Assembly (NCBI GenBank): GCA_024347235.1 | Contig: AP025283.1 | Coordinates: forward strand, 1,426,001-1,490,000 | Reading direction: 5' to 3' | From: Aliamphritea spongicola | Lineage (GTDB): Bacteria; Pseudomonadota; Gammaproteobacteria; Pseudomonadales; Balneatricaceae | Length of the DNA: 64,000 bases | In this document: piece by piece, positions 1 through 10,904 of the stretch | How positions within the stretch are numbered: position 1 is the first letter of the stretch | Layout of the letters: the number at the start of each line of letters is the position of its first letter | The notes under the pieces: generated by a model | The model's input: the letters and a program-made list of their open reading frames with translations, nothing else | What the model was told of the DNA's origin: nothing | Databases searched by the model: none | Program-made: the position numbers and the translations under genes

Positions 1-539
1 AGTTGTTTGCTAACTTTGCCACTGAAGCAGAGCAGGCCGACATGCGCCGTCAGTTCGAAAACGGTATCGGCTGGGGTGATGCTAAGAAGCAGCTCTTCGA
101 ATATCTGGACGCGTACCTGACCAAGCCCCGTGAAGAATATAACCGTCTGATGCAGGATCTGACCTTTGTTGAGCAGCAGTTGCATAAAGGTGCGGCCAAA
201 GCCCGTGAGTTTGCAACCCCGTTCCTGGCACAGGCACGCATTGCTGCCGGTATCCGCCCGCTGACCTACACTGAAGCGGCACCGGTGCAGCAGGAAGAGC
301 TGAAGAAGGAAAAATCCGCCGAGCAGATTGCCCGGGCTGAAGAAGGCCGCCGTCGCGGTATTCTGATGCAGCTTAAGTCGGTGCTGGAGCAGGTCGCACA
401 GGCCGATGACAAAGCAGCGGCTGCCCGTGAAGTATTGGCTGCTAAAGCTGCTGAGGTGGAAGGTCTGAAGAAGAAGGCGAAGCAAAAAGCCCAGAATGAG
501 CTGGATGTTTTGCAGGAAGAGTTCGCTCAGTATCTGTAA
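1..539 (+). CDS. trpS: Tryptophan--tRNA ligase, C-terminal part (5' truncated by the window)
   Basis: The frame is open at the left edge, so the Rossmann catalytic core with the HIGH and KMSKS motifs lies outside the window. What remains is the C-terminal anticodon-side helical region: FENGIGWGDAKKQL, KPREEYNRLM and the ATPFLAQARIAAGIRPL segment match bacterial TrpRS ends. About 85 further residues are rich in Lys, Ala, Glu and Gln and predicted coiled coil, as in the long TrpRS of pseudomonads and relatives. The enzyme charges tRNA-Trp in the cytoplasm. The first Met-like codon (TTG at 3) is not a real start. The frame is intact to its TAA. The next gene follows after about 22 bp, so the two may be co-transcribed. 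Confidence 0.85.
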   Translation, partial: LFANFATEAEQADMRRQFENGIGWGDAKKQLFEYLDAYLTKPREEYNRLMQDLTFVEQQLHKGAAKAREFATPFLAQARIAAGIRPLTYTEAAPVQQEELKKEKSAEQIARAEEGRRRGILMQLKSVLEQVAQADDKAAAAREVLAAKAAEVEGLKKKAKQKAQNELDVLQEEFAQYL

Positions 540-561
540 CCCGGAAATGACGGAGTAACCT

Positions 562-1392
562 ATGAATCAGACTCTGATCAGCGTTGATGATCTGAAAGCA
601 AAGGTTGAGCGTGGCAGTGCCCTGGTGATCTGGGACTGCCGTTTTAATCTGATGGATGTTAATCAGGGCCGTAAAGCGTATCAGGCGAGCCATATTCCCG
701 GTGCGCTGTTCGTGGATCTTAATAAAGATCTTGCGGCTGAGGTTACCGATGAGACCGGCCGGCACCCGTTACCGGCACTGGATAAGTTTGCTGAGTTGTG
801 CGAAGCCACGAGTATCCGGCCAGATGTACAGGTGGTTGTGTATGATGACTGCGGTGGTGCGATGGCTGCCCGTGCCTGGTGGCTGCTGAAAGCAATCGGG
901 GTGCGGGATGTGGCAGTGCTGGACGGTGGTTATCCGGCCTGGCTGGCGGCCTCAGCTCCGGTGGTAACAGAGTTTATTATGCCCCATTCGAGCACTGTCC
1001 GGCTGAACAGTTACGATCATTCAATGATTGCTGAGCGGGAAGAGGTTGCGCAGTTTGCTGCGGACAGCTGTCTGGTGGATGCCAGAACGGCAGAGCGCTA
1101 TAACGGTGAGCAGGAACCGATTGATCCGGTTGCCGGACATATTCCCGGTGCACTGAACCGGCCGCTACAGGATAACCTGAGCAGTGATGGCCGCTTTAAG
1201 CCGGCAGATGTGCTGAAGGCTGAGTGGCTGGCTCTGTTAAAGGATGTGCCTGCTGAGCAGGTGATACATTATTGTGGTTCCGGTGTTACCGCCTGTCACA
1301 ATCAGTTGGCGATGGAAATTGCTGGGCTGTCCGGTTCCCGGGTGTATCCTGGGTCATGGAGTGAATGGTTAAAATACCATCCGCCGGCCTGA
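562..1392 (+). CDS. sseA: 3-mercaptopyruvate sulfurtransferase (tandem rhodanese)
   Basis: This 276-residue protein has two rhodanese domains and is intact. The N-terminal domain lacks a catalytic Cys: it has VVVYDDCGGAMAARAWW with Asp-rich residues at the corresponding site. The C-terminal domain carries the active loop CGSGVTAC with the persulfide-forming Cys near residue 238. CGSGVTA is the signature of mercaptopyruvate sulfurtransferase rather than thiosulfate rhodanese, which has CRxGx[R/T]. The family transfers sulfur from 3-mercaptopyruvate to thiols or cyanide. The ATG is preceded by GGAG about 8 nt upstream. A related thiosulfate sulfurtransferase specificity cannot be excluded from sequence alone. 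Confidence 0.85.
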   Translation: MNQTLISVDDLKAKVERGSALVIWDCRFNLMDVNQGRKAYQASHIPGALFVDLNKDLAAEVTDETGRHPLPALDKFAELCEATSIRPDVQVVVYDDCGGAMAARAWWLLKAIGVRDVAVLDGGYPAWLAASAPVVTEFIMPHSSTVRLNSYDHSMIAEREEVAQFAADSCLVDARTAERYNGEQEPIDPVAGHIPGALNRPLQDNLSSDGRFKPADVLKAEWLALLKDVPAEQVIHYCGSGVTACHNQLAMEIAGLSGSRVYPGSWSEWLKYHPPA

Positions 1393-1463
1393 GTATTCAG
1401 AAAGTCAGAAAGATAGCTGCCGGCACGCCAAATCAGGCCGGTAAAGCAGAAAAGGAGTGAGGT

Positions 1464-2417
1464 ATGACAGAAACAAGTGCTGCACAGGCTCTCTGTCAGT
1501 CAGGTGTCATTGCTGAAGCAAACAGTGATGCACTGTTTATTACGTATGATTTATCCCCTGAAGCTGATGTATCCCGTCTGAAGCATTTGCTGGCGCAGGT
1601 ACCGGTGCTGACCCGGGCGATGGAAGATACTTCCTCCCAGTCCGGAGCCGGTGCTGAACTGCATGTTACGGTTGCTGTCGGTGAGCAGGTCTGGGATCAG
1701 TTTGATGCTACTCAGCGTCCTGCTGAGTTATTACCTTTCCTCAGCAGCAGCGGGATCAGCTGTCTGCGCCGGCGACCCCGGCGGATTTGTTGCTGCATAT
1801 CCGCAGTAACCGCCATGATATCAATCACGAAATGGCGTCCCGGTTGCACGCCTTGCTTGCCGAGCATGTTGTCCTGGTGGAGCAGGTCCACGGTTTCCGC
1901 TATCTGGACAGTCGGGATATGACCGGTTTTGTTGACGGTACTGAGAACCCTCAGGAGATGACCGGGCTGCGGTTGCTGTGATCGCTGACGGAGCCTTTGC
2001 CGGCGGCAGTTATATTCACCTGCAGCGTTACGAGCATGATTTGCAGCGCTGGAGTCAGCTGGCGGTTAAACAGCAGGAAGATATTATCGGCCGTACCAAA
2101 ACAGACAATGTTGAGTATGCCGGTGCGGATAAAGCCAGCTTTGCCCATACCAAACGGACATCCCTGAAAGATACGCAGGGTAAGTCGGTTGAAATCCTGC
2201 GACACAGTATGCCTTATGGTGATCTGACGAAACGGGGATTGCTGTTCGCTTCTTTCGGCGCGTCGGCAGTACCTTTACTCAGATGCTGGAAAGTATGTTT
2301 CATGGTGAAGAGCAGGGTGGTGCTTACGACAAACTGCTGGACTACACCGTAGCGGTGACGGGGCAGTCATTCTTTGCGCCGGGGCTGACAATGTTGGAAA
2401 GCTGGAAAGACGCTTAA
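1464..2417 (+). CDS. DyP-type heme peroxidase (YfeX-like), three frameshifts
   Basis: Three frames join into one DyP-type peroxidase of about 318 residues. Breaks lie near 1742, 1957 and 2258, and each is repaired by adding one base. The diagnostic GxxDG loop is present as DMTGFVDGTENP (distal Asp). The proximal heme-ligand His is likely in YEHDLQRW, and the distal Arg is in ILRHSMPYGD. The family oxidises dyes, phenols or porphyrinogens with H2O2; E. coli YfeX has been linked to heme chemistry. No Tat signal or encapsulin-targeting tail is seen, so a cytoplasmic enzyme is likely. The gene ends with WKDA and TAA, and a strong terminator follows. Confidence 0.8.
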
Positions 2418-2436
2418 AACAGATTTGTTTTAGGTT

Positions 2437-2467
2437 AAAAAATACCTGCATGACGCAGGTATTTTTT
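2437..2467 (+). terminator. Rho-independent terminator after the DyP peroxidase
   Basis: A 13-bp perfect stem, AAAAAATACCTGC with its complement, encloses an ATGAC loop and ends in a T run. It works in both directions and sits between the convergent peroxidase and GAF-GGDEF genes. Confidence 0.85.
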
Positions 2468-2487
2468 GTCCTGAAAACGGTGGCTGA

Positions 2488-3473
2488 TCAGGCTGAGCGG
2501 TGCAGTTTATTCGCCTGTTTGTTTTCGTACATGTGCTTATCTGCTTTATCGATCATCGCTTCCATAGAGGTGTCATCAACGACTTCGGTAAAGCAATAGC
2601 CATAGCTGAGGCTGTTCATGCGGAAGGAGGGATTTTGTTTTAATTGTTCGCTGAACTGATGCTCGATTCGCTGACAAAATGTTTGTATCTGCTGTTCGTT
2701 ATCTGTCAGCATCATGACCAGAAATTCGTCACCGCCTACTCGTGCGATAATATCGCTGTCCCGGCAGTTTTCTTGCAGCGTGTTTGCCAGACCGGTAATG
2801 CAGGCGTCGCCTGCCTGATGCCCTTCGGTGTCATTGAGCTGTTTCAAGTTATCAATGTCGATATACACCATGCCGATATGCTGGTCGAAGCGCCGTGCAT
2901 CCTTAAAGCGCTGTTCGCCCAACAGGTTCAGGCCTCTGCGGTTATGCACCTGGGTTAATTCGTCGGTGATCGCCAGCGCCTTAATTTCTTCATAGCTGAT
3001 CAGCATATGCAGGTCGGCATTGATCAGGTTACGGAACTGTTCGAGTATTTTCAGCTGGGTGTCAGAGTAGTCGGACAGTTTTTATCGATAACACAGATGG
3101 TGCCGAAAAGAGTACCGTCCGGCCAGGTAATCGGCATGCCGAAATACGACCGTACCGGGCCTTCTGCAACCGGCGGAGCATCTTTCCATTCACTGTTGCA
3201 CGGTGCGTTTTCGACATAAAGCCCTTCACCTGTTTCGACTATACGGCGACAGAAACTTTTCATATCCCATGGCCAGCTTGAATTACGCTGCAGAAAATTA
3301 TCTTCATTCAGGCTGGCAACAACGGCATTAAACTCCTGCTGGCGAAACTGTACGATGGTGCCACAGGCTGAGTCGAACAGCTCGGCCATAAGGTCGACAG
3401 TTGTCTGCCATTTTTCCAGATCAAGGTTAGGGTGCGGATGGCGGGAAAGGCAAGCTTGGGTATCTATCATCAT
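2488..3473 (-). CDS. GAF-GGDEF protein, probable diguanylate cyclase (one frameshift)
   Basis: An N-terminal GAF domain (about residues 10-140, with YFGMPITWPDGTLFGTICVID) is followed by a GGDEF domain beginning at ALTDELTQVHNRRG-like sequence. The catalytic GGDEF motif is exact (ARVGGDEFLVM), so c-di-GMP synthesis is expected. A consensus RxxD inhibitory site is not placed five residues upstream: the local sequence is NCRDSDIIARVGGDEF. The frame breaks near 3080 in a T run of 5 that should be 6; the repaired linker reads SDYSDTQLKILEQF. The GAF ligand is unknown. The gene is convergent with the peroxidase. Confidence 0.85.
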
Positions 3474-3705
3474 CGTAACCTGTCATCGTGCTGGTTCTGC
3501 CCGCCAGAACGACGCTGGGGATAAACCAGTATTCATCAGGTCACCCGGTTAAGCGTACTAAAACCAGATAATGCAGTATGTTTGCGACCTGATTCCTTAG
3601 TCTTAACCAAATGTTGGTTTGATTAATTGCCAGTATGGTTTTAACCCTGGGAAATCGCAACCGGATTTGTTTGAAAATGGGGGCATGATTCTCCATTTTG
3701 TGGAG

Positions 3706-3746
3706 ATTGCCTGAAAACGAAAACAGACCTGCAGGGCAGGTCTGTT
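3706..3746 (-). terminator. Terminator of cysK
   Basis: An 11-bp perfect stem AACAGACCTGC / GCAGGTCTGTT (3722-3732 and 3736-3746) is followed on the minus strand by a TTTTCGTTTTC tract. It lies 15 bp beyond the cysK stop. Confidence 0.85.
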
Positions 3747-3760
3747 ACAGAGGGGGATTC

Positions 3761-4725
3761 TTACTGGACGTTTTCGTTATCGCTGAACATGCCTTCGAAC
3801 AGTGCGGTAGACAGATAGCGCTCGCCGGAGTCCGGCAGGATTACGACAATATTCTTGCCCTGGTTTTCCGGTTTTTCTGCCTGCTTAACGGCAGCTGCCA
3901 GCGCTGCTCCGCAAGAGATGCCTGCCAGAATACCTTCTTTAACCATCAGTTGACGGGCCATTTCAATGGCTTCTTCATTGCTTACCTGTGAAACTTCATC
4001 CAGCAGAGAGGTCCAGGTTCTTTGGTACGAAGCCGGCGCCAATGCCCTGAATTTTGTGTGGAGCTGGCTGCAATTCTTCATTATTCAGGGTTTGGCTGAT
4101 GATCGGAGAATCCGTTGGCTCAACTGCGACTGAATGAATCGCTTTGCCTTCGGTTTGTTTAATATAGCGGGACGTGCCGCTGATGGTACCGCCGGTACCA
4201 ACGCCTGCCACCAGAATATCAATCTGACCTTCAGTATCACGCCAGATTTCTGGGCCGGTGGTTTTTCGTGGATCTCAGGGTTAGCCGGGTTCTCAAACTG
4301 TTGCAGCATCAGGTAGCTGTCAGTATTTTCGGCAACCAGTTCTTCCGCCTTAGCGATTGCACCTTTCATGCCTTTAGCAGGTTCCGTCAGTACGATTTCT
4401 GCGCCCAGTGCTTTCATCAGCTTGCGGCGCTCAATGCTCATAGAAGAAGGCATGGTCAGAACCAGTTTGTAGCCACGGGACGCTGCAACGAAAGCCAGTG
4501 CAATACCGGTGTTACCGCTGGTTGGCTCGATCAGTGTCATACCGGGCTTCAGACGGCCGTCCTGTTCAGCGGCCCAGACCATGTTTGCACCGATCCGGCA
4601 CTTTACTGAACCGGCAGGGTTACGGCTTTCTATTTTGGCGTAAACATTAGCCTGTGGTGCAATTTTGCCAAGGCGTACTAATGGAGTGTTACCGATTGAT
4701 AGGAATTATCACTGAAGCTGTTCAT
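3761..4725 (-). CDS. cysK: Cysteine synthase A (O-acetylserine sulfhydrylase), three frameshifts
   Basis: Joined frames give a full-length CysK of about 322 residues. [10 protein letters not shown] is at the N-terminus, the PLP lysine is in SVKCRIGAN, and the substrate loop is [28 protein letters not shown] and [11 protein letters not shown] follow. SVKCRIGAN and the spacing fit CysK better than CysM. It makes cysteine from O-acetylserine and sulfide, consuming the product of CysI encoded further along the window. Breaks lie near 4700 (a T lost), 4262 (A run of 5 that should be 6) and 4010 (two bases lost). The ATG at 4725 begins [13 protein letters not shown]. Confidence 0.9.
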
Positions 4726-4896
4726 GGGGATGTCCTGATCTCACTAAAATAAGTAATAAGAGAAATAACTTCTATAACTTTTCGATTTAAGCGCAGCGCA
4801 ATAACTAACGCAAGACAAATATCGATGTATTCCTTAGTCAGCCTGAAATAAAATTGGTTTTATCGGTTTTATTCTGGTTTTCCGGTGAGGATGGCA

Positions 4897-5368
4897 ATGC
4901 GGTTGGTTATGAAACTTATAGCGCCCCTGTTGGGCTGGCTGGCTTTTGCAGCGTTTCGCAGCTCGCTGCTGAAATCGTCCAGAGCAAAGCATCAGCTTGT
5001 CATGAAGCTGTTCCGTAAGGCAGCGGATAACGGCAGTACTAAAGCATTGTCGGTCTATGGGCACCTGTTGCATTACCGGGGAGAGGATGAGACCAACCGG
5101 ATTCAGGGGCGATTTACCTTCGCCGCGCAGCCGAGCAGGGGATGCTAAGGCTGCGTATCAGATTGCCCGTTTATTTGAACAGGGTTATCCGGTAATTGGT
5201 GAAGATGCTGATAAGGCACTGAAGTTTTATCGCCAGGCGGGTGAGAAGGGGCATGTTCTGGCAATAAAGCGTCTGATTGAGGTGTATGAGTCAGGCGGTT
5301 TACACCAGCTGGCGGATCCCGGACAGCTGGCGTTCTGGAAGGCGCAACAGGCGCGTTTTGGTGGTTAA
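4897..5368 (+). CDS. Sel1-repeat protein with N-terminal membrane anchor (two frameshifts)
   Basis: A hydrophobic N-terminal stretch (LVMKLIAPLLGWLAFAAF) could be a signal anchor. It is followed by about three Sel1-like TPR repeats: LFRKAADNGSTKALSVYGHLL, then the repaired AIYLRRAAEQGDAKAAYQIARLFEQGY, then ALKFYRQAGEKGHVLAIKRLIEVY. Sel1 repeats mediate protein-protein contacts; the partner is unknown. Both breaks, near 5106 and 5140, are runs of four G that should be five. The ATG at 4897 is chosen because GGTGAGG lies six bases upstream; GTG 4885 and ATG 4891 are alternatives. Its stop overlaps that of the convergent DUF4139 gene. Confidence 0.7.
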
Positions 5369-6761
5369 GGTTGCAGTAGCTGTACGCTGAAACTGACCGT
5401 TGTTACGCCGTTGCCGGGAATATCGATAACCCACTGAGCCTGACCTGCTGCTGATTTGGTGTAGGCGTGGCTGCTATCTTCAATTTTCCAGTCTTGAGAG
5501 AAGTCTGCATTCAGCGTTACCTTAGCAGCGGTACTGCGGCTGTTACGGACTTCCAGTGTCTGGCGCATTTTATGACCGTTATATACTTTTTCGAAGTCGG
5601 TCTGCTGGCGTTTAATACTCAGATCAAATGCTTTACCGATCGGCAGGCGAACGGTTTCACCGGTGGCCGTATGTTCCACCGGGCGCTGCCGATGAATTGG
5701 AGCTGGTTGTCATTATCAGGGCTGAATACCCGGGCATTACCGGCCGGTAGCGGAAAGCCCAGACTGCTGTCGGCAGTGTTCCTGAAGCTCAGTTCTATAG
5801 CCGGTTTTTCACGGTATTCGTTGTGGTCCAGTCCCGGGTACACGGGGAACCGGTACCGGTAGGTTTTTCGGTTTTTACCATGTCCGAGCTGATCAGGTTA
5901 ACCTGCTTGGTCTGGCCGGTTTTGAGGCTGGTTGTGCGGGGCAGTTTATAGAGCTGATAATCCTGTAACTGCTGTGGCTGGCCGCTTTCCATGCCATCGG
6001 CCATTGCCATAGCCATCATGCCCCGTTCCTGTTTGTAACGCAGGTTTTGTGGTGGCTGGTTAACCTGTCCGGCCATCAGCAGAATATTACTGTTGTTGAA
6101 GTCGACCCCGGTCTGATTGTTGAGTGTTGCCAGCCCGTCGAGGCTTAACCGGTCACCCTGCTGGTTCAGTGTCATGGCGTAGTCCATCTGCCAGCTAAGG
6201 CCGCGGGTCAGATAGGTCAGTACGGCTTCACGGTTGGCTTTGCTGCCGGCGGTGGTGATTTCCAGGCTCGGCTTGACTGCATGCCTTCCGGCAGGGCTGG
6301 AAAGATGAATCGCCAGCCATTGCTGTTTACCGGGATGCTTTCTATGCTGCCGTCACGGTCAATGGTCGCCAGTTGCCCGCTGAAGCTGAGCAGGCGGGCT
6401 GGAAACCGGGTTTCCTGACCGGTTGCCTGATTGGTGCGGGCCACTTGCAGGTTTTTGCCTATATAGTGCTGTAACAGTGCCTGAGTACTGATGAGGTTGG
6501 TGTTGAGGTTTTGCTCCAGTACTTCACCGGCATTTTCAAGGCGCAGGGTTTCGCTCATCATCTGATGGCTGACATCCTGTACGGATATGCTTTCGCCGGC
6601 GGAATGGCCGGTAACTGACGGGTGTCTCTGACAAGCCCAAGGTTGTCGTTATACAGGGTAACTGTCAGTGATTTTTGCTGGCTGGCATCAATGCTGATTC
6701 CGGCGGCGAGCGTCAGCGCCGGGGTGAGCAAAGAGACGACACCGGTAACAAACCTGTGCAT
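5365..6761 (-). CDS. Secreted DUF4139 domain protein (four frameshifts)
   Basis: Five frame segments join into about 466 residues. The N-terminus MHRFVTGVVSLLTPALTLAAG is a Sec signal peptide, followed by IDASQQKSLTVTLYNDNLGLVRDTR, the usual start of DUF4139 proteins. The rest is beta-rich, with LTYLTRGLSWQMDYAM, LSLDGLATLNNQTGVDF and a C-terminal FSVQLLQP. The biochemical role of DUF4139 is unknown. It starts four bases after the stop of the pseudokinase-FGE gene, so the two are almost certainly co-transcribed. Because that protein also projects a domain across the membrane, a shared periplasmic role is a reasonable inference. Confidence 0.75.
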
Positions 6762-6765
6762 GATT

Positions 6766-8814
6766 TTATTCCTCGTTAAGCGTTGATACGTCCGGTGTAT
6801 CTTCCGGTAAATTCAGAGCAACCCGGAAGCCCCAGGTGTTTTTGCTGGCATTGGGCGGGTGGCGGTAACGGCTGGAAGAACGGATAACCCGGCCGATATC
6901 AAACCAGGAGCCGCCGCGCATGACACGAAATTCGCAGCTGCCATCCCGGCGGGCGTCGCCGTTTACCGGTGCGCCGATATAAGAATCCTGATAGCAGTCT
7001 TCCACCCATTCGTCGACATTACCGCTCATGTCATGAATTCCCCATGAATTTGCGGGAAACTTCCCACCGGGGCGGTTTGTTTTCCGTCCCATGGGCTGCC
7101 GCATTCACCACAGACCGCCCGTTCCGGTTCCAGTTCCTCGCCCCACCAGTAGTTGCTGTCTGAGCCAGCCCGGGCCACGTATTCCCATTCGGCTTCGGTC
7201 GGCAGGCGATAAGGCTGTCCGGTGATATCCGCCAGCCATTGGGTGTAGGCTTTGGCCTGTTGCCAGGTGACATTGACCACGGGTCGGTTGCCCCGTCCCC
7301 AGCCATTGTCATCAGGCAGGGGCTGGCCGGTAGCGCGGGCGTAATGATCATAGTCGTTGAAGGTAATTTCATTGCGGGCCAGCGCAAACTTATAGCCAAT
7401 ATTAACTTCGTGGCTGGGCAGTTCGTTATCATCGCCGATCAGTTGCTGGTCGCCCATCATGAAGCGTCCCCGGGGAATGATCACCATCTGTGGGCCTTTA
7501 AAGCCATCGGTAAGCTGGTCGGTAAACAGTGTTTTGGCATCCGCATCGGGATATTTGGCTTTGAGCAGCTGGGCTTCCAGTGAGGCTACTTCATCGGTAC
7601 GGGCTGTGAGGCTGTCTTTGAGAGCATCAATTTGCGCCTGGTAATCTTCATTGGTTGCTAGTTGCTCGGTTGCCTGCTGTTCCAACTGATTGCGGAGGTT
7701 TTCGATTTCCGCCAGGCTGTTTGTCAGTGCAGTGTTTGTGCGTGCTTGCTGCAACATCAGAATGGCAGCAGTGGCGATTGCACCAACCAGCATACCGGCG
7801 GTAAAAATACCCAACCCCAATATTTGCGGACGGCTGGGTCGCCAGGCCGTCAGGCCCGTTATCTTGTCGCGAAGGCTTTGCTTGCCGGCACTGTTGTCAC
7901 TGAGATCTTCATCTGAAAGATTGCCTTCCGCTTCCGGTTTCCTTATGTTCGGTAACGGTTCTTCATTTTCTTCCTGAAGAATACTCTGAATAAGCTGGGA
8001 AGCGGTTGCCGGGCGCTCGTCCGGGTCGGTGGAAAAGGCGCTTTGCAATGACTGCCACTGGGTGGCGGTCAGCATTTTCAGAGGTTTCAGCTCAATGCGT
8101 ACCCGGCTGGCTTCATCATCCTGTGCCCGAAACGGTGCTTTACCGCTCAGTAATTGATAGATGATGGCGGCATAGGCGTATATGTCGGCTTTTGAGTCAG
8201 CGGTTCCGGATGAAAGCATTCCGGTGCCTGATAAGCCAGGTAACTGGCAGGCTCTTTTAGTTGCTCACTGATACATTCAAGGCTGTCAGCGAGATGATAA
8301 CCGGTTAGCCGGACACCGCCCTGACGGTTAACGAATACCATCTCCGGGCTGAGGCTGCGGTGAGGGTTGGCCAGTTTGGCATGAATGCTGTCCAGCGCCA
8401 GTGCCAGCTGAATCAGTAAACCTTCTTTCTGGGCACGGCTGAGCTTTTGTGGGCGCCGCTGCTTAGTAACTGGGCAAGTGTCAGGCCATCCAGCCGTTCA
8501 GTAGCAATTAACACCAAGCCGCCACGGTGTTTGAATATGCCGTAATGATCTGCGAGATACTGATGTTTAAGGCGCTTGCTGAGGCTAACCTGCTTTTTAA
8601 TGTGCTCGATAAAGCCGCTGTGCCGGCTGAATACAGGGTTGATAATATGCAGGCTGACCAGTGCGCCCGTGCTGGTGGAGAGGTCTTCGGCTTGCCAGAG
8701 CTGGCCAAGTATTGTGGGTTTAAGTGCGGTCAGCAGTTTATACGGATGGTGATCCGGGCCGATAATCTGTTCGGCTTTCAGTCCGTTATAGAGGGCTTGC
8801 TGAGAATCCACCAT
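6766..8814 (-). CDS. Membrane pseudokinase fused to a formylglycine-generating-enzyme-like domain (three frameshifts)
   Basis: The joined protein is about 683 residues. Residues 20-270 are a Ser/Thr kinase fold with all main catalytic residues replaced. The beta3 Lys is His (VSLHII), the alphaC Glu is Gln (KKQVSLSKRL), HRD is HRS (PHRSLSPEMVFV) and DFG is GYH (VRLTGYHLAD). Structural APE (AYQAPECF) and ADIYAYAAIIYQLL remain. A transmembrane helix (LGLGIFTAGMLVGAIATAAI) and a coiled coil follow, then an FGE-sulfatase/SUMF1 domain (IPRGRFMMGD, RLPTEAEWEYVARAG, DMSGNVDEWVED, RVMRGGSWFD, WGFRVAL). The copper-ligand Cys pair of true FGE is absent (SSSRYRHPPNASKNTWGF). Breaks are near 8450, 8210 and 7075. 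The FGE part is probably periplasmic. Confidence 0.8.
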
Positions 8815-8928
8815 ACATTACCGGCCTAATCCCTGATGATTTATCAGCCCATAATAGAACATGAATAAAGTATAGTGAAGCGGCCGGGTGGGATGGGGCA
8901 AAAAAGCGGGAAAAGGTTTGTATAACAG

Positions 8929-8967
8929 CCTGTTACCCCGGATGCAGGACATTGCCGGGGTGACAGG
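8929..8967 (-). terminator. Hairpin downstream of kdsA
   Basis: A 13-bp stem with one G-U pair (CCTGTTACCCCGG against CCGGGGTGACAGG) lies 11 bp beyond the kdsA stop. The T tract on the minus strand is weak, so this may be an mRNA 3' stabiliser rather than a full terminator. Confidence 0.5.
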
Positions 8968-8977
8968 TGGGCAGAGA

Positions 8978-9820
<843 letters not shown>

Positions 9821-9967
9821 CCTGGCGATTCCTTAGTGGTGTTGCGATGGTCTGTCACGGATCAGTTTCAGGGTATGACAGACGGCTTAAAAATGGCATT
9901 AGTATACGCTAGCCGAAGGGTTTGCGGTATATTAGAGGCCTGATTACAAGATCACAGGAAGCATGGA

Positions 9968-10522
9968 ATGAGTGAGCAGGATCTGGCTAAGCTGGCAGAA
10001 GAATGTCAGACATTTATTAATCAGCGTCAGTCTCTGATGCTGGGTTCTTTGGTGGCGGGCAGCCTGAGTGGCGTGACTGCTGCTGATGCCTGGCCGGATG
10101 TCAGCTATGCCCCGTTTATCTGGCGTGACGGTGTGTTCTACGTGTTTATCAGCGAGCTGGCAGCGCATACCCGTAATCTGATGGCCAGTGAGAGTACATC
10201 TGTCATGTTTATTGAGGATGAGGCCGGTAACCGTAATCCGTTTGCCCGGCGGCGGGCGAGCTTTGTGTGCAGGGCCTTGGAAGTACCGAGGGATGCACTG
10301 GCGTTTGAGCCGGTACTGGCTGATCTGGAAGACGTATTCGGGTCTACTGTCGGGGTGCTGAAAGGATTAAGTGATTTCAGGCTGTTTGCATTACAGCCGG
10401 TCAGCGGGCGTTATGTGGTGGGATTCGGTAAGGCCTATGATATTGATACAACGGATTTCAGCTTGCGTCACGTGGGGCCGGACGACTTAAAAAGTGATGG
10501 TCTTAAAGGAATGATGTGCTGA
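9968..10522 (+). CDS. HugZ-like pyridoxamine-5'-phosphate-oxidase-fold protein
   Basis: This intact 184-residue protein has the split-barrel flavin/heme fold typical of the HugZ group: TFINQRQSLMLGSL, SYAPFIWRDGVFYVFISELAAHTRNLM, FIEDEAGNRNPFARRRASFVC, GLSDFRLFALQPVSGRYVVGFGKAYDI. HugZ-type proteins bind or degrade heme. A generic FMN-binding role is also possible, since the C-terminal loop His that defines heme oxygenase activity in HugZ cannot be assigned here. GGAAG lies upstream of the ATG. No heme-uptake genes are adjacent. Confidence 0.7.
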   Translation: MSEQDLAKLAEECQTFINQRQSLMLGSLVAGSLSGVTAADAWPDVSYAPFIWRDGVFYVFISELAAHTRNLMASESTSVMFIEDEAGNRNPFARRRASFVCRALEVPRDALAFEPVLADLEDVFGSTVGVLKGLSDFRLFALQPVSGRYVVGFGKAYDIDTTDFSLRHVGPDDLKSDGLKGMMC

Positions 10523-10538
10523 AGACTGAAACAGAATG

Positions 10539-10562
10539 CTGAGCGTTTGGCTAAACGCTCAG
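10539..10562. terminator. Bidirectional terminator hairpin
   Basis: A 10-bp perfect stem, CTGAGCGTTT and AAACGCTCAG, lies between the convergent HugZ-like and DUF2788 genes. There is no long T tract on either side. Confidence 0.65.
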
Positions 10563-10575
10563 TAACAGGTCTTAA

Positions 10576-10788
10576 TCAGGCGGCTCCGCCACCTTCAATC
10601 ATATACACTGCAACGGTTTTAACCAGAAAGGCTGCCAGGCCCAGGCCCAGGGCAAAGAACAGAATCACAGTTCCGAATTTCCCCGCGTTGGATTTTTTTG
10701 CCAAATCGTAAATGATGAAAAAGATAAAGGCCGCAAATACTGCGATGCCTACGTTCATCATGATGCCTTCGATCTCTGCTAGACGCAC
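10576..10788 (-). CDS. Small DUF2788-like inner-membrane protein
   Basis: This 70-residue protein has two hydrophobic helices (VGIAVFAAFIFFIIYDL and FGTVILFFALGLGLAAFLVKTV) separated by the conserved basic linker AKKSNAGKFGT. The pattern matches the DUF2788 family of gammaproteobacteria; function unknown. A GTG start at 10788 is preferred because AAGAGGTG lies just upstream. An in-frame ATG 30 bp further up (10818) would add MQPFIFKRCT. It may share a transcript with dsbB upstream. Confidence 0.7.
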   Translation of the reverse strand: MRLAEIEGIMMNVGIAVFAAFIFFIIYDLAKKSNAGKFGTVILFFALGLGLAAFLVKTVAVYMIEGGGAA

Positions 10789-10904
10789 AGTACACCTCTT
10801 GAAGATAAAGGGTTGCAATCAGCCCGGCGGTGCCGGGCCTGTTCAAAATTGAGCGCGATTGTACAGGGAATAAAACGAAGGTGGAAGCTTTCGCTGCCGG
10901 GCTG

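Noticed and set aside
1464..2417. Genuine pseudogene of the DyP peroxidase
   Set aside because: The three breaks are single-base losses of the same kind found in essential genes across the window, and the catalytic residues are intact.
6766..7500. Active sulfatase-maturating FGE
   Set aside because: The conserved Cys pair near the C-terminus is missing and no sulfatase gene is nearby.
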